From a virus: a stretch of 35,669 bases of DNA. The position numbers were made by a program, and so were the translations under genes. Of the stretch, positions 11,640 to 18,732 are shown piece by piece (positions within the stretch are counted from its first letter, which is position 1; each line of letters opens with the position of its first letter). Where the stretch lies: the IMG/VR virus record IMGVR_UViG_3300032116_000681, positions 1 to 35,669 of that record. One strand, written 5' to 3'. The notes beneath the pieces are model-generated. The model was not told the origin of the DNA. It saw only the letters and a program-made list of their open reading frames with translations, and searched no databases.

Positions 11640-11900
11640 ATGAGGTATAAGCCTAAACACCCAGCAAAAACAAGTCAAATGAAACCAGAACTCATGTCCG
11701 CAAGCTTCACCTTTGGACAAGAAGGTAACACCGAAGGAACGACGAGTGAGTACGAAGAGATTACCATCGAATATCAGAATCCGTTTGATCTTCATCATGG
11801 GTTCTTCGTATTACGAACCACTGGCTGGTCTATTGACAACGCAGCAGAACTTGCAGAACTCTTGGATAGGATTATAAAAGTAGACACCAAAGAGAAATAA
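11640..11900 (+). CDS. Hypothetical protein
   Basis: The 86-residue protein has a disordered N-terminus (MRYKPKHPAKTSQMKPELMS), beta strands (EEITIEYQN, HGFFVLRTTGW) and a helix (NAAELAELLDRIIKV). ATGs at 11679 or 11694 are alternative starts that would remove the disordered part. No family recognised. The next gene starts two bases after its stop. Confidence 0.6.
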   Translation: MRYKPKHPAKTSQMKPELMSASFTFGQEGNTEGTTSEYEEITIEYQNPFDLHHGFFVLRTTGWSIDNAAELAELLDRIIKVDTKEK

Positions 11901-11902
11901 CA

Positions 11903-12076
11903 ATGAACGAACAGCAACTGATTTCGCTTGCCGAGACAGGCAACGACGAGAAAGCCAACGAAGCTATGGCTATCCTACGCAAGGATTACGACCCTACCTA
12001 TGTGTGGTGCGCTGACTGCGATTACCTTGTGGTGAAAGAGAAAGATTGCTGTAACAACAAAACCAAAGAGAAATGA
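11903..12076 (+). CDS. Small cysteine-containing protein (57 residues)
   Basis: The frame starts two bases after the previous stop and ends in an ATGA overlap with the next gene. The product begins MNEQQLISLAETGNDEKANE, a helix, and then has WCADCDYLVVKEKDCC, whose four cysteines could form a zinc knuckle. Function unknown. Confidence 0.65.
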   Translation: MNEQQLISLAETGNDEKANEAMAILRKDYDPTYVWCADCDYLVVKEKDCCNNKTKEK

Positions 12077-12273
12077 AAATAACTCTTGAGGATTACCACC
12101 ACACTTGCGCAGATGGGTGCTGTCATACCTACGGTTATGACCTTTTTGTTGACGGCAACAAAATCGGCAGCTTCGAAGACGAAGACGTACACCGATTGAT
12201 TGAACTGCTAAACGTATGGTTTAATCGTTTGCCCAAAGAAGCTGGGATGACAAAACCTGACTGGTGCTGGTGA
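12073..12273 (+). CDS. Small Cys/His-rich protein
   Basis: The 66-residue protein has DYHHTCADGCCHTYGYDLFV near the N-terminus, where the cluster H-H-x-C-x-x-x-C-C-H suggests metal binding, followed by KIGSFEDEDVHRLIELLNVW. A CGDGCC-type motif of this sort occurs in small phage proteins of unknown role. With the preceding gene it forms a coupled pair of cysteine-rich proteins. It ends inside a 13-bp direct repeat. Confidence 0.7.
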   Translation: MKITLEDYHHTCADGCCHTYGYDLFVDGNKIGSFEDEDVHRLIELLNVWFNRLPKEAGMTKPDWCW

Positions 12274-12298
12274 CTATTAACTCTAGCTGGTGACTATT
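12266..12298. repeat. 13-bp direct repeat, 20 bp apart
   Basis: GCTGGTGACTATT occurs at 12266-12278 and 12286-12298. The first copy contains the stop codon of the preceding gene and the second runs into the hairpin at 12297. Probably a small local duplication. Confidence 0.6.
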
Positions 12299-12330
12299 CC
12301 ACAGAGGGAAATGCGTTTCCTTCTGTGGAA
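12297..12330 (+). other. 15-bp intergenic hairpin
   Basis: TTCCACAGAGGGAAA and TTTCCTTCTGTGGAA pair over fifteen bases (one G-T pair) around the loop TGCG. It is followed by ATAACTAACTAATT, with no T run. It may act as an RNA processing or stability element or as a terminator of a non-standard kind. CCACA/TGTGG ends make each arm resemble a weak DnaA box. Confidence 0.65.
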
Positions 12331-12361
12331 ATAACTAACTAATTAACAAGCAGATAAAAAC

Positions 12362-12595
12362 ATGAAAGTAACAATGGAATTTGAACTCCCTGAACAGGAA
12401 CCTGAGTTCAATCGTGCGGTGAACGGAGCTAAGATGGCACTGATGATTCACGACTTGATAGAAGGCCTACGAGTACGATACAAGCACAAGGATGATATGT
12501 CTGATGACGCACGAGAAGAATGTCTATACACCCGCGAAAAAATTGGACAGATGTTAGATGATTACGGGCTGTCGTTTTTGTACAACAACGAATGA
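12362..12595 (+). CDS. Conserved phage hypothetical protein
   Basis: The 77-residue protein starts MKVTMEFELPEQEPEFNRAV. A strand, then EFNxAVxG, then helices is a pattern I associate with a widespread small phage family in which LRxxxK and a C-terminal EKIxxMLxDYGLSF follow, as here. Function unknown. It lies 31 bases after the 15-bp hairpin, and its TGA overlaps the next ATG. Confidence 0.75.
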   Translation: MKVTMEFELPEQEPEFNRAVNGAKMALMIHDLIEGLRVRYKHKDDMSDDAREECLYTREKIGQMLDDYGLSFLYNNE

Positions 12596-12714
12596 TACAC
12601 CCCTTCTACGAGTCATCCCTATGGATCATCACCATCCTTGGATGGGCCATCACAATCACAAACAACATCGAATTGCGAGAGCAACTAATTGAATTTAAGA
12701 AAAATGAAGATTAA
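12592..12714 (+). CDS. Tiny membrane protein (40 residues)
   Basis: The frame starts in an ATGA overlap with the preceding gene. The product begins MIHPFYESSLWIITILGWAI with one membrane helix followed by a charged helix (LREQLIEFKKNED). It overlaps the next gene by 11 bases. One of three tiny one-helix proteins in this half of the genome. Confidence 0.6.
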   Translation: MIHPFYESSLWIITILGWAITITNNIELREQLIEFKKNED

Positions 12715-13318
12715 CGAAGTAACCAAAAACGCAGAAGTTCGTAAGCAACTTCGCCGCAACCTGAAGCATTGGTATTCACAGGCCACTGTTGAGGATAAGT
12801 ACGAGGGCCAACGGTGGTACACCGAGGCAAGTCAGTTCGCCTCGTTTCTCTCAGAGAAATACGGGGTGACCAAAGAGATTGCGGCTGGCGTAGTGAGTGC
12901 GCTTTCACCTAACAACAAGTGGAAGCGAAACAAGATTGACGCAGAACTCGTTCTCTCAGCTTGCGCTGCTGGTATGTCTCCTGATGCAGTCAGCGTATGC
13001 ACTTTCAACGCAAACAAAAAGCGAGCGTTTCAGATTGCCGTAGGCAACTTCAGGATTCTGAAGTCATCCCCAAAGACGTATGCCTTTGCAAGGAACGTAG
13101 GAGAAGATGACCCATCACACGTCACCATAGATCGGTGGCACATCCGAGCATGTCAGACCACGAGCAAATCACCTATTCAAGTGCAGGAGTCAATCACCTC
13201 CAAGCAATACAGCGTAATCGAACAAGAGACCATCAAGGTAGCTAACGAGTTTGGCATCAAGCCACACGAATTTCAAGCCACCATATGGGTATGCATTAAG
13301 AATCACTGGAACCGATAG
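12704..13318 (+). CDS. Helix-hairpin-helix/DNA-glycosylase-fold-like protein
   Basis: The 204-residue protein has the pattern of a phage family related in appearance to HhH-GPD glycosylases: a tryptophan/tyrosine motif (YEGQRWYTEASQFASFL), then KEIAAGVVSALSPNNKW, then KKRAFQIAVGNF, SPKTYAFARNVG and HVTIDRWHIRACQT. The LSPNNxWxxN and VTIDRWH motifs are its hallmarks. I believe it matches the DUF7178-like group, not verified. DNA binding or base removal is inference, and catalytic residues cannot be assigned. The ATG at 12704 is preferred over a TTG at 12689. Confidence 0.65.
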   Translation: MKINEVTKNAEVRKQLRRNLKHWYSQATVEDKYEGQRWYTEASQFASFLSEKYGVTKEIAAGVVSALSPNNKWKRNKIDAELVLSACAAGMSPDAVSVCTFNANKKRAFQIAVGNFRILKSSPKTYAFARNVGEDDPSHVTIDRWHIRACQTTSKSPIQVQESITSKQYSVIEQETIKVANEFGIKPHEFQATIWVCIKNHWNR

Positions 13319-13420
13319 GCTCCAAAAAACTATCAATCAAATGATTATCTCGCTTTACATAAAGCTTTTTCTAACTTCAATCGGATTTCATCCAAACTTC
13401 ACACAATACCTTTAATCGTT

Positions 13421-14287
13421 ATGGAAAATCAATTTCAATCCCTCGACTGGACTGTCGAGAAGCGCCCTCTTCAACTCGCAGATGGAACCGAGACTCCGTT
13501 CTATGCGGTGGTTCGCAGCGACAACGACGATGTGTTCGCCTCTGTCAAGAAGGGCTACACCCTGTTTCAGAACAGCCAAATGATTAATCTCGTGAACGCC
13601 GTGTCAAGCCATGCTAATGCACCCGTACACAGGGCTGGCGTACTGGATGGTGGCCGCAAGGTGTTTGTTCAACTAAAGTCACCCATGCAGATCAACGGCA
13701 TCGGAGAGAACAACGACCGAGTGGACTTCTACACCACATGTATCAACTCACATGACGGGACAACCGCCTTGTCATGGGGCAACTCAAGCCTTACGATTAG
13801 CTGCTCAAACACATTCTTTCAGACAGTCAAACGTCTCAAAGACCAAGGCCGTGCGAAGCACACTCAGCGGTCCATCGAGGAGGTGCTTGGCATGATCGAC
13901 AGCAGCAAGAAGATGCTTGAGGCGGTTAACCTGAGCGCTGAGATGACTGCCGACAAGATGGTCGCTATGTCGAAGAAATCGGTAAGCCAAGATCAAATCA
14001 ACAAGTTCATCGCCGCTATGGTTGACGTTGACTTCGCTCGACCAACTCAAGACATCAACGCCAAGAAGTTCAACCGAGCTAACGCCCTGCGTGATGCGGT
14101 ATGGGCCGAGATGAATGAGAAGGGCCGTAGCGCTTGGGGTATGTTCAACGGCGTAACCAAGTTCACCACTCACCTCAGTGGCAACAATGCCGCTCGGCGA
14201 GAATCAAGCAAGATGGTCGGCAGCCACACTATGCTCGACAACAAAGCGTTCGAGCTTGCGTTTAACCTGTCGGGAGCAAAACTTTAA
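13421..14287 (+). CDS. DUF932 family protein
   Basis: The 288-residue protein matches the phage/plasmid DUF932 (TIGR03299-like) family: an N-terminal WTVEKRPLQ...FYAVVRSD, then KKGYTLFQNSQMINLV, the GGRKVFVQLKSP strand, TTCINSHDGTTAL, then SCSNTF and a helical C-terminus. Members sit near recombination and replication genes in phages and plasmids, but their biochemical role is not settled. The leader ACACAATACCTTTAATCGTT is of the TTTAAT type and shares TTTAATCG with the next gene. Confidence 0.88.
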   Translation: MENQFQSLDWTVEKRPLQLADGTETPFYAVVRSDNDDVFASVKKGYTLFQNSQMINLVNAVSSHANAPVHRAGVLDGGRKVFVQLKSPMQINGIGENNDRVDFYTTCINSHDGTTALSWGNSSLTISCSNTFFQTVKRLKDQGRAKHTQRSIEEVLGMIDSSKKMLEAVNLSAEMTADKMVAMSKKSVSQDQINKFIAAMVDVDFARPTQDINAKKFNRANALRDAVWAEMNEKGRSAWGMFNGVTKFTTHLSGNNAARRESSKMVGSHTMLDNKAFELAFNLSGAKL

Positions 14288-14292
14288 TCGCC

Positions 14293-14499
14293 GTGGCGAA
14301 AGGAGTTTATGACGGAGGTGACGTGCGTTTTGGCACGGCCTCTGTCGCTCTTCAGCATATCCATGACATCATGGATCGATACTCATCGATTGACGTTCTT
14401 GCGTATTACGAGAACGAAACCCAAGCGATGGAAGAACTGATTATTAACATAGCCGCCACCTTAGCAGTATGCTTAGACGAGGGCTTAATCGAGGAATGA
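14293..14499 (+). CDS. Hypothetical helical protein (GTG start)
   Basis: The 68-residue protein reads VAKGVYDGGDVRFGTASVAL and then two helices (MEELIINIAATLAVCLDEGL). The GTG at 14293 is supported because it follows CTTTAATCGCC, matching the TTTAATCG leader of the DUF932 gene. The next in-frame ATG would lose 26 residues. No family recognised. Confidence 0.65.
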   Translation: MAKGVYDGGDVRFGTASVALQHIHDIMDRYSSIDVLAYYENETQAMEELIINIAATLAVCLDEGLIEE

Positions 14500-14500
14500 A

Positions 14501-14707
14501 ATGAATATCACACAAGAGATGACCCACATTCAAAAACAAAACGAACTTAAAGACAAGGCCATGATGCTTGACAAGTTCATGGCTTGCTGCGAGTCATTCA
14601 TAGACAAGCTTCGTAACGACGAGGAAACACCTGTTCATGAAATGCATGCTGACTTTGTGAAGGATGTCCTGATGATCAGGAAGGATGCCAAGAACTATGG
14701 ATTCTGA
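14501..14707 (+). CDS. Hypothetical helical protein
   Basis: The 68-residue protein (MNITQEMTHIQKQNELKDKA...) is all-helical and methionine-rich, with a likely coiled coil and a CC pair in the middle (FMACCESF). The start lies one base after the previous stop. No family recognised. Confidence 0.65.
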   Translation: MNITQEMTHIQKQNELKDKAMMLDKFMACCESFIDKLRNDEETPVHEMHADFVKDVLMIRKDAKNYGF

Positions 14708-14708
14708 T

Positions 14709-14909
14709 ATGCTATACGTAATCACAGCAACCAAGAATAACCGACACGAGATATTCACCTTCCCTGTGGGGGTATACAACAAGAAGGACGCAGCCATCGA
14801 AGCGGCGAAGAACCACAAGGAAGAGTTCGGGAAACACTACGACTACTATGTATACGAGTTCAAAGTCAACGTACAAGACACAAGTTCACCACCAATCTTT
14901 ATGGTATGA
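14709..14909 (+). CDS. Hypothetical protein
   Basis: With the ATG at 14709, one base past the previous stop, the 66-residue product reads MLYVITATKNNRHEIFTFPV, then a helix (KKDAAIEAAKNHKEEFG) and a strand (YYVYEFKVNV). It resembles a small alpha/beta domain. ATGs at 14685 and 14697 are in frame but overlap the previous gene. It overlaps the DnaA-like gene by four bases. Confidence 0.6.
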   Translation: MLYVITATKNNRHEIFTFPVGVYNKKDAAIEAAKNHKEEFGKHYDYYVYEFKVNVQDTSSPPIFMV

Positions 14910-15235
14910 CATCACATATGCAGATTCAAAAAATCTATAATCAGTACTACTCGGTGCTGATGGCAGAGAAAGACAACGGATACGAGGTTGAAAAGCTACA
15001 CCGAGCAAGGACGATTGATTACGTCCAGCCACGTGCGGCAATCTTAGTAGCGCTCAGTAACAAGTACAGGCCCTTTCACATAGGCAATGCCCTCAAGATG
15101 CATCACACTACGATCCTGTATCATCGGGATAGGCACGAAGGAAACGTGATGTCGTGGAATGGATATGACCCCCTGTACAAGTTAGCCGAAGAAGTGATGG
15201 AAAAATCCTTCATTGATGGGCAGTTCGCCCTTTAA
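14906..15235 (+). CDS. DnaA domain IV-like DNA-binding protein
   Basis: The 109-residue protein resembles the C-terminal DNA-binding domain of DnaA: a basic patch RARTIDYVQPRAAILVALS (compare the DnaA RxxxxxRQxAMYLxR helix), then FHIGNALKMHHTTILYHRDR, which fits the DnaA signature xDHTTVxxA with HHTTI at 66-70. There is no AAA+ ATPase part, so it cannot form an initiator filament by itself. It might compete with or redirect host DnaA, or act as a transcription regulator. The perfect DnaA box at 5648 is a possible target. ATGs at residues 1 and 5 are both possible. Confidence 0.75.
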   Translation: MTSHMQIQKIYNQYYSVLMAEKDNGYEVEKLHRARTIDYVQPRAAILVALSNKYRPFHIGNALKMHHTTILYHRDRHEGNVMSWNGYDPLYKLAEEVMEKSFIDGQFAL

Positions 15236-15465
15236 TGATGGGAAAAGCCTACAAATACACCATGAATAAAATGATCCCCATCGTGGCAGTGACCATGATC
15301 TCATGCTCCTCACAAGAGCCAACAGCGCAGCCATGCTGCGAGAAGAACTTTGCCGAACAAAACCAAGATGTTCACCATCTGCTTCGATCGCTGGGCGCAG
15401 CCCCAGCCACGAAACAAGAAACCTGCGAGCACGAGGATGGAGACAATTTCTCACCAAATCCTTGA
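15235..15465 (+). CDS. Small lipoprotein
   Basis: The 76-residue protein has a basic start, a hydrophobic segment and a lipobox-like end (MNKMIPIVAVTMISC, cysteine then SSQEP), as in Bacteroidetes lipoproteins with ISCSS. The mature part is short and hydrophilic with a CC pair (QPCCEKNF). An ATG at 15262 gives a more standard signal length. The gene ends where the next promoter begins. It may act in superinfection exclusion or as a spanin-like part, but it is far from the lysis genes, so this is inference. Confidence 0.7.
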   Translation: MMGKAYKYTMNKMIPIVAVTMISCSSQEPTAQPCCEKNFAEQNQDVHHLLRSLGAAPATKQETCEHEDGDNFSPNP

Positions 15466-15493
15466 CTCGTACTTGTTTTCTGACGTAGATTTG
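15461..15493 (+). promoter_or_regulatory. Promoter of the recombination/replication block
   Basis: CTTG at 15461-15464, 21 bases, TAGATTTG at 15486-15493, matching the Bacteroidetes promoter spacing. The first ATG downstream is at 15517. Confidence 0.7.
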
Positions 15494-15516
15494 CAGCATC
15501 ACAAAACCCCAAACAC

Positions 15517-15696
15517 ATGTCACATTCACCTGAAACAGAGCGTCAATCATCAGATTATTCAGGTTGGGAAGAGACGTACTCGTATGAGTTAGACGGCGTA
15601 ACTTATGTCACTCCAAGTGCAAGCTTCGCTTTTAGCCGAGGAGGAAACGTCAAACTTGTTCGATCAGTATACATCAACGATGGTAACAGAATCTGA
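15517..15696 (+). CDS. Small hypothetical protein (59 residues)
   Basis: This is the first frame after the 15461 promoter. The product begins MSHSPETERQSSDYSGWEET and has beta-like stretches (YELDGVTYVTPSASFAF and GNVKLVRSVYIND). It overlaps the following gene by 17 bases. No family recognised. Confidence 0.6.
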   Translation: MSHSPETERQSSDYSGWEETYSYELDGVTYVTPSASFAFSRGGNVKLVRSVYINDGNRI

Positions 15697-16048
15697 GGTT
15701 ATAGCTATGATCATGGATGACGAGTCAATATCTCGCCCATCTAAGTCGATCATCATCGGAGACATAGTAGACCAAGGCATTAACGATTGGTCTGCCATAG
15801 ACGTAGCCTCAACACTCAGAGAATACTCTGACGGATTCAAGGGATACACGGAAAGCCTTGTGAAAGCAAAAAAGATTCTTGGTATGCACGTCACTCCAGA
15901 TCTTGAAATCGATACCGTAGCAGGCAACATGTCGGGGTCAACTGACTTCGACAAGCTGTATCTCAAGTCAACACATAACATGCTCAACTTCGTCTGCTCC
16001 TACGTAAAGGTGCACTCGATCGTAAAAGATCTTTGGTCAGAACGCTGA
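15680..16048 (+). CDS. Hypothetical protein
   Basis: The 122-residue protein (MVTESEVIAMIMDDESISRP...) is largely helical, with IIIGDIVDQGINDWSAIDV, and ends in a helix-rich basic part (SYVKVHSIVKDLW). I prefer the ATG at 15680 to one at 15605 because the longer form overlaps the preceding gene by 92 bases. No family recognised. It sits just upstream of the ERF gene; the 118 bases between hold only the ERF leader. Confidence 0.65.
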   Translation: MVTESEVIAMIMDDESISRPSKSIIIGDIVDQGINDWSAIDVASTLREYSDGFKGYTESLVKAKKILGMHVTPDLEIDTVAGNMSGSTDFDKLYLKSTHNMLNFVCSYVKVHSIVKDLWSER

Positions 16049-16166
16049 CCTACCTGAGATGCTGCTCATGGTGTGCGGGGAGATCCCGTAACAGGCTGCT
16101 GTGTAAAAGCCCGATGAAACAAGCCGCATCTCTTTCTCTAAACACAAACCCTTTTAATTTATTTCA

Positions 16167-16787
16167 ATGTCTATTCACAAGAAACTCTCCGCTATTCAAG
16201 CGGAGTTAAAAGCCCCCAAGGGTCAGTTCAACAGCTTCGGGAAGTACAACTACCGCTCATGCGAGGACATCCTGGAAGCAGTGAAGCCGCTGCTCGCCAA
16301 GCACGAACTCGGCATGACGATTAGCGACTACATCGTATCTCACGAAGGCCGCGTGTATGTCCGTGCTGAAGTTGTCGTCTTTGACTTCGAAGGTAACGTA
16401 ATCAATGTGCAGGCACAGGCCCGTGAGGAAGACTCAAAAAAGGGCATGGACGCTTCTCAGGTTACTGGGGCCACGTCATCATATGCTCGTAAGTATGCCC
16501 TCAACGGCATGTTCCTGATCGACGACACCAAAGACAGCGACTCTACCAATACCCACGGGAAAGAAACTGCCACAGCCCCAAGCCGTGTACCAGTAGGCGG
16601 AGCAGCAGCTCGTGAGGTTATCGCAGAAGAAGAGTCGGCACTCGCTGAGCCTAGCATCATGGACAAAGCAATCTCATACGTGAAGAGCGCCACCAACAAG
16701 AAGCAGGCATACGAAAGCGTGATGTCTAAGTATGGCAACGAGCTGTCTGATCGGCAGAAAGAAGCCATCAAGAAGTTCGTTCGATGA
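16167..16787 (+). CDS. erf: ERF family single-strand annealing protein
   Basis: ERF-type recombinases anneal single-stranded DNA and drive phage recombination. The 206-residue protein carries the family core: FGKYNYRSCEDILEAVKPLL at residues 24-43, a beta-rich middle, and GATSSYARKYALNGMFLIDD at about 100-119, the most conserved ERF segment. The C-terminal third is a linker and a helical tail. The gene overlaps the exonuclease gene by four bases, a usual pairing for a two-protein recombination system. Its leader ACAAACCCTTTTAATTTATTTCA nearly repeats that of the secreted protein gene at 9243. Confidence 0.92.
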   Translation: MSIHKKLSAIQAELKAPKGQFNSFGKYNYRSCEDILEAVKPLLAKHELGMTISDYIVSHEGRVYVRAEVVVFDFEGNVINVQAQAREEDSKKGMDASQVTGATSSYARKYALNGMFLIDDTKDSDSTNTHGKETATAPSRVPVGGAAAREVIAEEESALAEPSIMDKAISYVKSATNKKQAYESVMSKYGNELSDRQKEAIKKFVR

Positions 16788-17566
16788 GGATACCAGAGAT
16801 GCTGATGCAGAGGTACAACAAGGAACACTTGTCGTACTCCTCTTTAAAGAAGGCGCTAACTGACATCGCTCTCTTTGATCTCCACATGAAGGGCAAGGTG
16901 GAATACAAATCTGACGCTCTGGAATTTGGAAGTATGTATGACGCTATATTGTTTGACTTGGACAGGGCTAAGGCTACCTACAAGGTTCTCAGTAACCAAG
17001 AAATCCTCGGTATGTGCAGCGGAAAAACCGCAAGCTCTAAAAGACCAGAGGCGACTGCTGAGTTCAAAGAGATAAAAGAAAAGATGCGGATCGACCTGTT
17101 TGATAGTGGCGTGCTAGTGTGCTCCCAAGAGGACTGGGATCAGGCGATAGCCATGGTAGACCGCCTCCGAGTGTGTGGCATCTTAGACACCTACCTGAAG
17201 GGTGATTACCAAAAAGAAGTATATGGAGAGATCAATGGCGTTATTATCAAGGGTTATCTTGATTGCCTTGGCAGTGGCTTTATTTCAGACAGCAAGTCTA
17301 CACGTAGCGTCGATGGCTTTAGGTATGACGTCAACAAGCTGTGCTACGACATACAAGCTTATCTCTACTGCAAGCTTACAGGGATCGACGACTTCTATTG
17401 GGTTGTGCAAGAGAAGACATACCCATATCTACCAGCGGTCGTCAAGTGCTCACAAGAAAGCCTCTTCCGAGGAGAGATGAAGTTCTTCAACGCAATAACT
17501 AAGATCTCAGCTTGGCTGAATGATGACTCAGCAGGCGAGACAGACTACATGACATTCGAAGTATGA
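16784..17566 (+). CDS. RecB/RecE-like PD-(D/E)XK exonuclease (DUF3799-like)
   Basis: This is the exonuclease partner of the ERF protein, expected to resect double-stranded DNA to give single strands. The 260-residue protein has LSYSSLKKAL at residues 16-25, ALEFGSMYDAILF at 45-57 (the conserved G-x-x-H/Y-D region), then IIKGYLDCL with D160, ISDSKSTRS with D169 and K171 as the D-x-K catalytic pair, and DIQAYLYCKLTG with the usual glutamine at 191. Length and order match the RecE/PDDEXK_12 nuclease domain. Its stop overlaps the next tiny gene in ATGA. Confidence 0.88.
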   Translation: MRIPEMLMQRYNKEHLSYSSLKKALTDIALFDLHMKGKVEYKSDALEFGSMYDAILFDLDRAKATYKVLSNQEILGMCSGKTASSKRPEATAEFKEIKEKMRIDLFDSGVLVCSQEDWDQAIAMVDRLRVCGILDTYLKGDYQKEVYGEINGVIIKGYLDCLGSGFISDSKSTRSVDGFRYDVNKLCYDIQAYLYCKLTGIDDFYWVVQEKTYPYLPAVVKCSQESLFRGEMKFFNAITKISAWLNDDSAGETDYMTFEV

Positions 17567-17649
17567 GCCGATTCAACAACACAATCACCTCAGCACTTGC
17601 TGTCATAGTGTACTTCGTAATAATGATTATCGCAATAAACCTTTTTTAA
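17563..17649 (+). CDS. Tiny membrane protein (28 residues)
   Basis: It starts in an ATGA overlap with the exonuclease stop. The product (MSRFNNTITSALAVIVYFVI plus MIIAINLF) is one hydrophobic helix after a short polar start. The stop lies within the TTTTTTAATTTTTTT leader of the next gene. Function unknown. Confidence 0.55.
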   Translation: MSRFNNTITSALAVIVYFVIMIIAINLF

Positions 17650-17659
17650 TTTTTTTCAA

Positions 17660-17980
17660 ATGAGCGAAAACTCAACCAAGTATGATTCCGTATTCATCGG
17701 ATATGCTGAAGACCCGAAACTTGATCCTAACGGCAAGTATGTATCACAACGCCTTCGACTGAAGGTTCCTGAACTTAAGGACCTCATGGAGCGGTATGCC
17801 ACCGCTGTAAAACCTGACGGTACTGGCGGAAACGTGTTCATCACTGTAGGGGTAAGCAAGAATGGCAAGTCATTTGCCACCGTGTGGGACCCCAACAGCG
17901 AGAAGGCAAAGGAGAACCAGCAGTCAAAGTCTTCTTACTCTAAGAAGCCGAGTGCAGCAGACGAGGACCTCCCCTTCTAA
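17660..17980 (+). CDS. Putative single-stranded DNA-binding protein
   Basis: The 106-residue protein has a small beta-rich domain (YDSVFIGYAEDPKL, KYVSQRLRLKVPEL, GNVFITVGVSKNGKSFATVW), then a Ser/Lys/Gln-rich flexible linker and the end SAADEDLPF. That acidic tip with Leu-Pro-Phe is the classic SSB tail used to recruit partners. The fold is probably a short OB barrel, but I cannot match it to the Ssb family by residues alone. Its place next to ERF and the exonuclease supports the call. The leader is an AT-rich TTTTTTAATTTTTTTCAA. Confidence 0.65.
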   Translation: MSENSTKYDSVFIGYAEDPKLDPNGKYVSQRLRLKVPELKDLMERYATAVKPDGTGGNVFITVGVSKNGKSFATVWDPNSEKAKENQQSKSSYSKKPSAADEDLPF

Positions 17981-18006
17981 GTTCTTTGGCTTGTATGCCG
18001 CTATTG

Positions 18007-18045
18007 AATGGGGGTTGAAGAGTGTAAATTTCTTCAGCCCTCATT
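18007..18045 (+). terminator. Likely intrinsic terminator hairpin
   Basis: AATGGGGGTTGAAGA and TCTTCAGCCCTCATT pair over fifteen bases (two G-T pairs) with a nine-base loop, followed by CTTTTAG. It lies just after the SSB-like gene. The weak T run suggests partial termination, since the next genes have no promoter of their own. Confidence 0.55.
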
Positions 18046-18095
18046 CTTTTAGTGGGGTCAACAACAACGGAGGCAGTACTTCTTTCTTCTGCGTG

Positions 18096-18284
18096 ATGTC
18101 CGATCATAAGGACTACGAGGTGCATATCCCTGCGAATGAAGATGATTACGTGATCTTATGCATCACGAACAAAAACGGGGACAACTGCGTGCTGATGAAG
18201 TCAACCGATTGTTCAGGGATGACACTGTCTATGCAAGACATGGTCCCTTTGATCAAGCGAAAGTTTAGGATAGAGATCTCATGA
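18096..18284 (+). CDS. Hypothetical protein
   Basis: The 62-residue protein starts MSDHKDYEVHIPANEDDYVI and looks beta-rich with a short helix. The frame is open upstream through the hairpin region to 17862, so a non-ATG start between about 17991 and 18093 is possible. It ends in an ATGA overlap with the next gene. No family recognised. Confidence 0.55.
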   Translation: MSDHKDYEVHIPANEDDYVILCITNKNGDNCVLMKSTDCSGMTLSMQDMVPLIKRKFRIEIS

Positions 18285-18523
18285 AGAAAGACATATACTA
18301 CCAGACCTTAAAGGTGGGGTTTAAGAAAGACAAGACCATCTACACACGAGAGGTGTACTGCCTGTCTCACTCTGAAGATGTCGGATTGATTGCAGCAGAC
18401 AACTACAGCATGGCCATCATAGCCAAGCAATGTTACCCTAAAACATACAAGGGTGACGTCAAGATAATAATTAAAGAAATAATTGAATCAAAACTGTTAT
18501 GGAAAAGTCCTACGAATACGTGA
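18281..18523 (+). CDS. Hypothetical protein
   Basis: The 80-residue basic protein (MKKDIYYQTLKVGFKKDKTI...) has beta strands (YTREVYCLSHSE) and a helix (SMAIIAKQCYP), ending with KIIIKEIIESKLLWK. It overlaps the DUF3310 gene by 25 bases. No family recognised. Confidence 0.6.
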   Translation: MKKDIYYQTLKVGFKKDKTIYTREVYCLSHSEDVGLIAADNYSMAIIAKQCYPKTYKGDVKIIIKEIIESKLLWKSPTNT

Positions 18524-18732
18524 ACCATCCCAATCACTACAACGAGTTCTCCAAAGAAACATGGGAGATGATGATTGATGTGTGGGGTCTCGACAACTTC
18601 CTCATCTTTTGTGAGATGAACGCTTTCAAGTACAAGATGCGAGCAGGGTCAAAGCTGGGGGAGACCGCAGACAAAGACGTCATGAAGGCTAACTGGTACT
18701 TGAACAAAGCAGCAGAGCTGAAATGCAAGTAA
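18499..18732 (+). CDS. DUF3310 family protein
   Basis: The 77-residue protein has the DUF3310 pattern: VNHPNHYNEFSKETWEMM at residues 8-25, then FLIFCEMNAFKYKMRAGSK and DKDVMKANWYLNKA. This small domain occurs widely in phages near replication genes and is sometimes annotated as a nucleotide kinase-related fragment, but its function is not established. It overlaps the primase-helicase gene by ten bases. Confidence 0.85.
   Translation: MEKSYEYVNHPNHYNEFSKETWEMMIDVWGLDNFLIFCEMNAFKYKMRAGSKLGETADKDVMKANWYLNKAAELKCK

Noticed and set aside
13341-13415. 24-codon frame (MIISLYIKLF...) between the glycosylase-like and DUF932 genes
   Set aside because: It follows ATCAATCAA and is hydrophobic, but it is too short, and its end overlaps the TTTAATCG leader of the next gene; no coupling or conservation can be judged.
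15605-16048. Longer start for the gene at 15680
   Set aside because: A start at 15605 overlaps the promoter-proximal small gene by 92 bases; the ATG at 15680 gives a 17-base overlap and keeps both genes plausible.
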